Below, in pieces: positions 5,539 to 9,488 of a DNA stretch of 9,488 bases. The translations under genes and the position numbers were made by a program. The notes under the pieces were generated by a model. It was not told the DNA's origin, searched no databases, and was given only the letters and a program-made list of their open reading frames with translations. This stretch comes from Sphingobacteriales bacterium. GTDB lineage: Bacteria > Bacteroidota > Bacteroidia > Chitinophagales > Chitinophagaceae. Location: positions 1 through 9,488 of the forward strand of contig JAHEZF010000048.1 in NCBI GenBank assembly GCA_023251215.1, read 5' to 3'. Positions within the stretch are counted from its first letter, which is position 1. Every line of letters begins with the position of its first letter.

Positions 5539-7713
5539 TTATTCCTTTGGTGGCGTTTGTTGTTCTCTGGGCCTATGTTCCGGTTTTGGTATCAATACTT
5601 TTCTCGACAATTTAAATTTGCCGGACTTAGGATCTGTACCAATTAACTTCACTTTCATTATATCACCTTCTTTCACTATTCCATCAAGAGTTTCTAATCG
5701 CTTCCAGCTTACTTCGCTGATATGTACCAGTCCCTGCTTTCCGGGAAGGAATTCAACAAAAGCTCCAAAAGGCATGATTGATTTTACAGTTGCTTCGTAC
5801 ACATCACCTACCTGCGGTACAGCCACAATTCCTTTTATCCATGCCACAGCTTTTTCTACTCCTTCTTTATTTGTACTGAAAACGCTTACCTCACCCATGT
5901 TGTTGATCTCTTCCAGGTTAATAGTAGTTCCGGTTTCTCTCTGAATTTCCTGTATCACTTTTCCACCCGGACCAATCACAGCGCCGATAAATTCTTTGTC
6001 AATAAACAGTTTTACCATTCGTGGTGCATGTGGCTTCACGTCATTCCTTGCTTCAGGAATGGTGGCATACATTGCATCAAGTATGTGCAAGCGGCCTTTA
6101 TTAGCCTGTGCCAATGCCTGCCTCATTACATCCATGCTCAGGCCATCCACTTTAATATCCATTTGCACACCACAAATACCATCACGGGTACCGGTTACTT
6201 TAAAGTCCATATCACCAAGGTGATCCTCATCGCCCAAAATGTCAGTGAGAATTGCAAATTTTCCTTCTTTGCTGATCAGGCCCATTGCTACTCCCGATAC
6301 ATGTTTGGGAATACCTACACCCGCATCCATCAATGCCAATGATGCTGCACATACCGTAGCCATCGAAGAGGAACCATTTGATTCCAAAATATCGCTCACC
6401 ACCCGGACAGTATAAGGAAAATCTCCTCCCGGCATCATTTGTTTCAATGAACGCATCGCCAGGTTGCCGTGTCCTACTTCCCGACGGCCGGGGCCTCTCA
6501 TTGGCTTTACTTCACCTGTTGAGAAAGGAGGAAAATTATAATGCAAAATGAATTTAGAATAATCAGAAAAAGCTGCACTTTCTATCAATAATGAATCTAA
6601 GGGAGTTCCTAAAGTAACTGTAGTAAGAGATTGAGTTTCACCTCTTGTAAAAAGGGCAGCACCATGCGGAGAAGGCAGCACATCAATTTCCATATTCAGC
6701 GGACGAACCTCATCCAGTTTGCGACCATCCAAACGAACCCTTTCGTTCAATATCATGTCACGAATTACATCGTATTGCAGATCCTGGTAATATTTAGTCG
6801 CAAGTTTTGAAATGTCTTCAGCCAGTTCTTCAGCTTCGGGAACTTTGTATTCAGTTTTCAAATATGCCAGCAGTTCTTCCTCTATGACATCAAACTTATC
6901 TGAACGTTCATTCTTATTTAAAGCAGCTTTTGCTACATCATAAATCCTTGTTTTTGCAAATGTTTTCACTTTTTCACGAAGCTCTTCATTCTGTACTGGC
7001 TTTGTGTATTCTCTTTTAGCAGTTACGCCTTTTAGTTTTCTTAATTCCTCCTGTGCTTTTACTTGCACACGAATTGCATCATGTGCTATTTCAATGGCTT
7101 TAATAAGGTCTTCCTCCAGACATTCCTGCGCCTCGCCTTCCACCATCATGATGTTTTTTTCTGTTGCCGCAATGATGAAATTAATATCAGCTTTGGCTAA
7201 TTCACTCCTTAATGGGTTCACAATAAACTGCCCGTCAACACGGGCTACCCTTACTTCAGAAATAATTTCCTGGATAGGAATATCAGAAACGGCAAGGGCT
7301 GCAGAAGCAGCAAGACAAGCTAAAGAATCGGGCATTACTTCGGCGTCGCTAGAAATTAGTGTAACTAAAACCTGCACCTCGCAGAAATAATCTTCAGGAA
7401 ACAATGGCCGAAGTGCCCGGTCGGTCAAACGTGAGGTCAGCACTTCGTAATCATTCAACCGGGCCTCTCTTTTAAAGAAAGATCCCGGGATACGGCCGGC
7501 GGAAGCAAATTTTTCCTGGTAATCAACTGACAGCGGAAAATAACTTTGCCCTTCTTTGGGTTCTTTACTGGCAACAACAGTAGCAAGTATAATACAATTA
7601 CCCTGTCGAACAGTAACAGAGCCATCAGCTTGGCGGGCCAACCGGCCTGTTTCAATGACCACTTCACGGCCATCACTTATAGTAAATTTTGATTGTAAAG
7701 GTTGTGTGAGCAT
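5539..7713 (-). CDS. pnp: Polynucleotide phosphorylase (PNPase)
   Basis: PNPase degrades RNA from the 3' end using phosphate, releasing nucleoside diphosphates, and works as a trimer in RNA turnover. The 724-residue protein has the full family order: a first RNase PH domain (about 1-230), a linker helical domain, and a second RNase PH domain with FSTGEVKPMRGPGRREVGHG and GDEDHLGDMDFK. A KH domain with the GPGG loop at 581-584 follows, then an S1 domain starting near GDVYEATVKS (636) and a short basic/proline tail. The residues matching the E. coli catalytic D486, D492 and K494 are present here as D497, D503 and K505. Length is normal. The start MLTQPLQSKFTISDGREV matches other Bacteroidota PNPases. 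It follows rpsO on the same strand across a 197-bp gap full of repeats, and no perfect TAnnTTTG promoter is seen there, so co-transcription with rpsO is plausible. Confidence 0.98.
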   Translation of the reverse strand: MLTQPLQSKFTISDGREVVIETGRLARQADGSVTVRQGNCIILATVVASKEPKEGQSYFPLSVDYQEKFASAGRIPGSFFKREARLNDYEVLTSRLTDRALRPLFPEDYFCEVQVLVTLISSDAEVMPDSLACLAASAALAVSDIPIQEIISEVRVARVDGQFIVNPLRSELAKADINFIIAATEKNIMMVEGEAQECLEEDLIKAIEIAHDAIRVQVKAQEELRKLKGVTAKREYTKPVQNEELREKVKTFAKTRIYDVAKAALNKNERSDKFDVIEEELLAYLKTEYKVPEAEELAEDISKLATKYYQDLQYDVIRDMILNERVRLDGRKLDEVRPLNMEIDVLPSPHGAALFTRGETQSLTTVTLGTPLDSLLIESAAFSDYSKFILHYNFPPFSTGEVKPMRGPGRREVGHGNLAMRSLKQMMPGGDFPYTVRVVSDILESNGSSSMATVCAASLALMDAGVGIPKHVSGVAMGLISKEGKFAILTDILGDEDHLGDMDFKVTGTRDGICGVQMDIKVDGLSMDVMRQALAQANKGRLHILDAMYATIPEARNDVKPHAPRMVKLFIDKEFIGAVIGPGGKVIQEIQRETGTTINLEEINNMGEVSVFSTNKEGVEKAVAWIKGIVAVPQVGDVYEATVKSIMPFGAFVEFLPGKQGLVHISEVSWKRLETLDGIVKEGDIMKVKLIGTDPKSGKFKLSRKVLIPKPEHRPREQQTPPKE

Positions 7714-7761
7714 AAAATGAAAAATTAGAAATTAAGAATGAAGAATTAAAAATTAAAAGTT
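7714..7761 (-). repeat. A/T-rich heptad tandem array in the pnp leader
   Basis: Read on the minus strand, seven successive 7-base units fit the pattern [AC]ATTTTT with small changes (examples: AATTTTT, AATTCTT, CATTCTT). The array ends directly in the pnp start codon, the last unit sharing its A with the ATG. It therefore forms the ribosome-binding region of pnp. Degenerate heptad arrays of this A/T type are familiar to me from Bacteroidota intergenic regions, from memory only. Confidence 0.65.
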
Positions 7762-7763
7762 AT

Positions 7764-7817
7764 TAGCCCAACTCCAGTACTACTATCAGCTTTCGTTGCG
7801 TCGCACTCTTCAACGTT
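7764..7817 (-). repeat. Possible dispersed repeat containing GAGTGCGACGCAACG
   Basis: The minus strand carries GAGTGCGACGCAACG (7808-7794), bracketed by a 5-bp inverted repeat CGTTG (7815-7811) and CAACG (7798-7794), followed by AAAGCTGATAGTAGTACTGG and then GTTGGGC. Its GC content differs from the flanking A/T-rich sequence. I recall GTGCGACGCAAC-type sequences as dispersed elements in Chitinophagaceae-like genomes. Only one copy is in the window, so the repeat status is unverified. Confidence 0.4.
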
Positions 7818-7881
7818 CTTATCATTATTCAACATCAATTGAAAAGCGAAAAGGAAAAGAAAACTCCGCAGTGAGAAAACT

Positions 7882-7911
7882 AAAAGTCCCCCACCGGGGG
7901 ATTTAGGGGGC
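7882..7911 (-). terminator. C5/G5 hairpin directly after rpsO (terminator-like dispersed repeat)
   Basis: One nucleotide after the rpsO stop codon the minus strand reads CCCCCTAAATCCCCC, a GGT loop, then GGGGGACTTTTAG. TCCCCC (7901-7896) pairs with GGGGGA (7892-7887) around 3 nt, followed by CTTTTAGTTTTC, so it could terminate rpsO transcription. Another C5 run (7910-7906) offers an alternative partner for the G5 arm. The form CCCCCTAAATCCCCC...GGGGGACTTTT is, from memory, a common intergenic repeat in Bacteroidota. Confidence 0.55.
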
Positions 7912-7912
7912 A

Positions 7913-8182
7913 TTATTTCCTTAATCCTAATTTCTCGATCAACTGGCGATAACCTGTCAGGTTATGTTTTTGCAGGTAGTTGAGTAAACGCTTACGTTTA
8001 CCTACCAGCTGCATCAGGCCGCGGTGAGTGGAGAAATCTTTTTTGTTTTCCTGGAGGTGGTCGCTGATCTGGCTGATTCGTTCTGTCAGCAATGCGATCT
8101 GGCCTTCAATGGAGCCGGTATTAGTTGATTTGCCGGCAAAACTTGTTACTACTTCTGTTTTTTTCTCTTTTGTTAATGGCAT
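7913..8182 (-). CDS. rpsO: 30S ribosomal protein S15
   Basis: S15 is an early-binding protein of the small-subunit platform; it contacts 16S rRNA helices 20-22 and helps form an intersubunit bridge. The 89-residue length is exactly usual. Conserved features include the N-terminal helix, the TGSIEGQIALLTERI segment (22-36), and the rRNA-binding residues H42 and D49 in SDHLQENKKDFSTHRGL. KRKRLLNYL (62-70) and the C-terminal LGLRK are also present. The start MPLTKEKK is standard and is preceded by an A-rich leader (AAAATTAAAAG) and no Shine-Dalgarno sequence. It has its own strong promoter (8235-8265). The rpsO-pnp order is conserved in many bacteria. In several species S15 represses its own mRNA; whether the leader here does this is unknown. 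Confidence 0.98.
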   Translation of the reverse strand: MPLTKEKKTEVVTSFAGKSTNTGSIEGQIALLTERISQISDHLQENKKDFSTHRGLMQLVGKRKRLLNYLQKHNLTGYRQLIEKLGLRK

Positions 8183-8200
8183 CTTTTAATTTTTATGAAT

Positions 8201-8221
8201 TTCATCCGATTTTTTCATCCG
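8201..8221 (-). repeat. Direct repeat CGGATGAA in the rpsO leader
   Basis: On the minus strand CGGATGAA occurs twice, at 8221-8214 and 8208-8201, start-to-start spacing 13 nt, between the predicted transcription start (about 8228) and the rpsO ATG. The repeats fill nearly half of the short leader. They could be a protein- or RNA-binding site, or coincidence. Confidence 0.5.
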
Positions 8222-8234
8222 GTTATTTTGGCGG

Positions 8235-8265
8235 CAAAGGTAAGGCAGATAAACCTAACGGCAAA
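8235..8265 (-). promoter_or_regulatory. rpsO promoter (TTTG, 19 bp, TACCTTTG)
   Basis: The minus strand carries TTTG at 8265-8262 and TACCTTTG at 8242-8235, separated by exactly 19 bp. Both match the Bacteroidota primary sigma consensus (-33 TTTG, -7 TAnnTTTG). Transcription should start near 8228, giving a leader of about 45 nt. Confidence 0.8.
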
Positions 8266-8326
8266 GGCTTTCAGGGGCTATTTTTCAGGCATTTAACGGG
8301 GGAAATTCAGTTTATATAAGATATTA

Positions 8327-8361
8327 GTTGCTTGTTGCTGGTTGCTGGTTACTTGTTCCTT
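8327..8361 (+). repeat. GTTGCTG heptad tandem array upstream of miaE
   Basis: Five consecutive 7-base units start with GTT: GTTGCTT, GTTGCTG (twice), GTTACTT and GTTCCTT. The array runs straight into the -33 element of the miaE promoter, whose TTG is 8360-8362. Sequence divergence rises to the right. It lies between the divergent rpsO and miaE promoters. Confidence 0.65.
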
Positions 8362-8390
8362 GCAACTGGTTCTTTCCATTCCTATATTTG
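8360..8390 (+). promoter_or_regulatory. miaE promoter (TTG, 20 bp, TATATTTG)
   Basis: TTG at 8360-8362 and TATATTTG at 8383-8390 are 20 bp apart and match the Bacteroidota -33/-7 consensus. The start of transcription would be near 8397, about 20 nt before the miaE ATG. This shows that the in-frame ATG at 8328, which lies upstream of the promoter, is not the start. Confidence 0.75.
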
Positions 8391-8417
8391 CCAGTTAACT
8401 TTTTTAATCACGGTGTC

Positions 8418-9026
8418 ATGCTTCAGACAGAAGCTGTAAAAAATATTCTTGGCCTTCAACTTCCCACTGATCCACGATGGGTGAATCTTGCTGAAAAATC
8501 ATTGGAAGATATTTTAACTGATCATGCTTACTGTGAACAAAAAGCTGCCACTTCCTGCATCTCACTTATACAGCGATATAATGATAAAGAAAAATTAGTG
8601 GCTGAACTTTCTCCCATTGTCACTGAAGAATGGGGACATTTCAGACTTGTATTGAACGAACTGCAAAAAAGAAAACTGAAACTCGGAAAGCAGCGAAGAG
8701 ATGAATACGTCAATGCCTTGCTGGCATTTCAGCAAAAAGGCGGAGATGAAGAAGGAAGATTGCTTGACCATTTGCTCACTATGGCGCTTATAGAAGCCCG
8801 CAGTTGTGAACGCTTTAAACGCTTGAGTGAAGGACTGGATGATGAGTATCTCCGGAATTTTTATCGCCGCTTCATGGAAAGCGAGGCAGGACATTATACT
8901 TTGTTTATTGAACTGGCGGAAACATATATTGACAAAGATAAAGTGCGTCATCGCTGGGGTCAGTGGCTGGAACATGAAGCGCTGATCATCCGAAACCTAA
9001 CAGTTCGTGGAGACAGGATACATTAA
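8418..9026 (+). CDS. miaE: MiaE-type tRNA-(ms2io6A) hydroxylase
   Basis: MiaE is a non-haem diiron monooxygenase that hydroxylates the isopentenyl chain of ms2i6A at tRNA position 37, acting after MiaA and MiaB. The 202-residue, all-helical protein has the ferritin-like carboxylate ligand set: E40 (CEQKA), E71 and H74 (EEWGH), E126 (ALIEARSCERF), and E156 and H159 (ESEAGH), that is two E-x-x-H motifs in a four-helix bundle. LQLPTDPRWVNLAEKSLEDILTDHA near the N-terminus is characteristic of this family. I chose ATG 8418 because the conserved region begins right there, the promoter lies just upstream, and the longer frame from 8328 adds only residues translated from the heptad array and promoter. 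A phosphotransferase gene follows after 62 bp on the same strand. Substrate specificity is inferred from the family. Confidence 0.9.
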   Translation: MLQTEAVKNILGLQLPTDPRWVNLAEKSLEDILTDHAYCEQKAATSCISLIQRYNDKEKLVAELSPIVTEEWGHFRLVLNELQKRKLKLGKQRRDEYVNALLAFQQKGGDEEGRLLDHLLTMALIEARSCERFKRLSEGLDDEYLRNFYRRFMESEAGHYTLFIELAETYIDKDKVRHRWGQWLEHEALIIRNLTVRGDRIH

Positions 9027-9088
9027 ATTTTCACACATACAGTTGAAGTTTTTTTGTTCACGATGATTGGGTAATTTCAATTTCATTA

Positions 9089-9488
9089 ATGAAAACAGCC
9101 CCTTACCAGGAAGCTCTTGATGCATATGCAAATCCCCGCCTGAATGACTCAGTCGGGCAGGCTTTTCACAAATTTATTGTAGAGCCTCTTGTCGGCGGAC
9201 TTATTAACCAGTCGTACAAAGTAACCAGCAAACTCACCGGCAATTCTTTTTTACTTCAGCAAATCAATCACCAGGTTTTTCCTGAACCTGTTATTCTTCA
9301 AAGTAATTACGAGTTACTATGGAAATACCTGAAAGAAGAAAATGAACACTTCATTATACCCGAGCCTAAATACTTTTCTGATAACACAAGCTGTTATTAC
9401 GACAGCAAGGACAGGTACTGGCGGATCTTTGAATTCATTGATGGAACAAAAACTTTTCCTGTTGCTGAGAATACCTTCCAGTCAAAAG
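9089..9488 (+). CDS. NahK-like / aminoglycoside phosphotransferase-family kinase (N-terminal part, cut by window end)
   Basis: The frame is open from the ATG at 9089 to the window edge (133 codons). The visible part has EPLVGGLINQSYKV (32-45), a glycine-rich nucleotide-binding loop. FLLQQINHQVFPEP (54-67), a long helix and RYWRIFEFIDGTKTF follow. This order (GGLIN-x-x-YKV, then LQQIN-x-x-VF, later the hinge-like R-x-x-x-FIDG) resembles N-acetylhexosamine 1-kinase NahK and related phosphotransferases of the protein-kinase-like fold. Such enzymes phosphorylate sugars or small alcohols; the substrate here cannot be told. The catalytic HGD-type and DFD-type motifs would lie beyond the edge, so activity is not verified. 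No perfect promoter lies in the 62-bp gap after miaE, and no terminator either, so co-transcription is likely. Confidence 0.75.
   Translation, partial: MKTAPYQEALDAYANPRLNDSVGQAFHKFIVEPLVGGLINQSYKVTSKLTGNSFLLQQINHQVFPEPVILQSNYELLWKYLKEENEHFIIPEPKYFSDNTSCYYDSKDRYWRIFEFIDGTKTFPVAENTFQSK

Noticed and set aside
2321..8182. A new multi-gene system in the minus-strand block
   Set aside because: The block mixes well-known housekeeping genes separated by their own promoters and terminators, so shared function is not supported.
8328..8417. Longer start for miaE adding 30 residues
   Set aside because: The extra residues are translated from the heptad array and the promoter, and transcription is predicted to start near 8397, after this ATG.

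Overview
The window looks like a housekeeping stretch of a Bacteroidota chromosome, most likely from the Chitinophagaceae/Sphingobacteriales side. Three lines of evidence support this. The protein sequences fit the phylum. Several upstream regions carry the Bacteroidota sigma signature TAnnTTTG, twice with a TTG-type -33 element 19-20 bp upstream. Start codons are preceded by A-rich leaders, not Shine-Dalgarno sequences. The lineage below phylum is inferred from general resemblance, not from a search.

Layout from left to right. The 5' end of a secreted-protein gene leaves the window on the minus strand (1-85). Divergent from it is dnaG, the replication primase (291-2324, plus). Its stop codon overlaps the stop of a convergent minus-strand block: a CYTH-domain protein (2321-2848), a DUF3052-like protein (2914-3360), an M48 metalloprotease lipoprotein (3539-4351), the glycerol-3-phosphate acyltransferase PlsY (4452-5114), polynucleotide phosphorylase (5539-7713) and ribosomal protein S15 (7913-8182). 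From 8418 the strand switches to plus, with a MiaE-type tRNA hydroxylase (8418-9026) and the first third of a NahK-like phosphotransferase (from 9089, cut by the window edge).

The genes do not form one pathway. They cover replication (dnaG), translation and RNA turnover (rpsO next to pnp, the classical order; miaE), phospholipid synthesis (plsY) and envelope proteolysis (M48). I found no mobile element, CRISPR array, RNA gene or defence system, and I do not think the window hides a new multi-gene system.

The interesting material is between the genes. The rpsO-pnp gap is built almost entirely of repeat-like pieces: a C5/G5 hairpin, a GAGTGCGACGCAACG element and a heptad array that runs into the pnp start codon. 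A second, unrelated heptad array lies beside the miaE promoter. The DUF3052-like gene has a leader that can fold into two mutually exclusive hairpins. A strong terminator ends only 2 nt before the CYTH start codon. A perfect DnaA box sits inside an inverted repeat upstream of plsY, and a hairpin lies just before the dnaG start. The 424-bp gap between plsY and pnp also holds the pnp terminator and a possible gene remnant.
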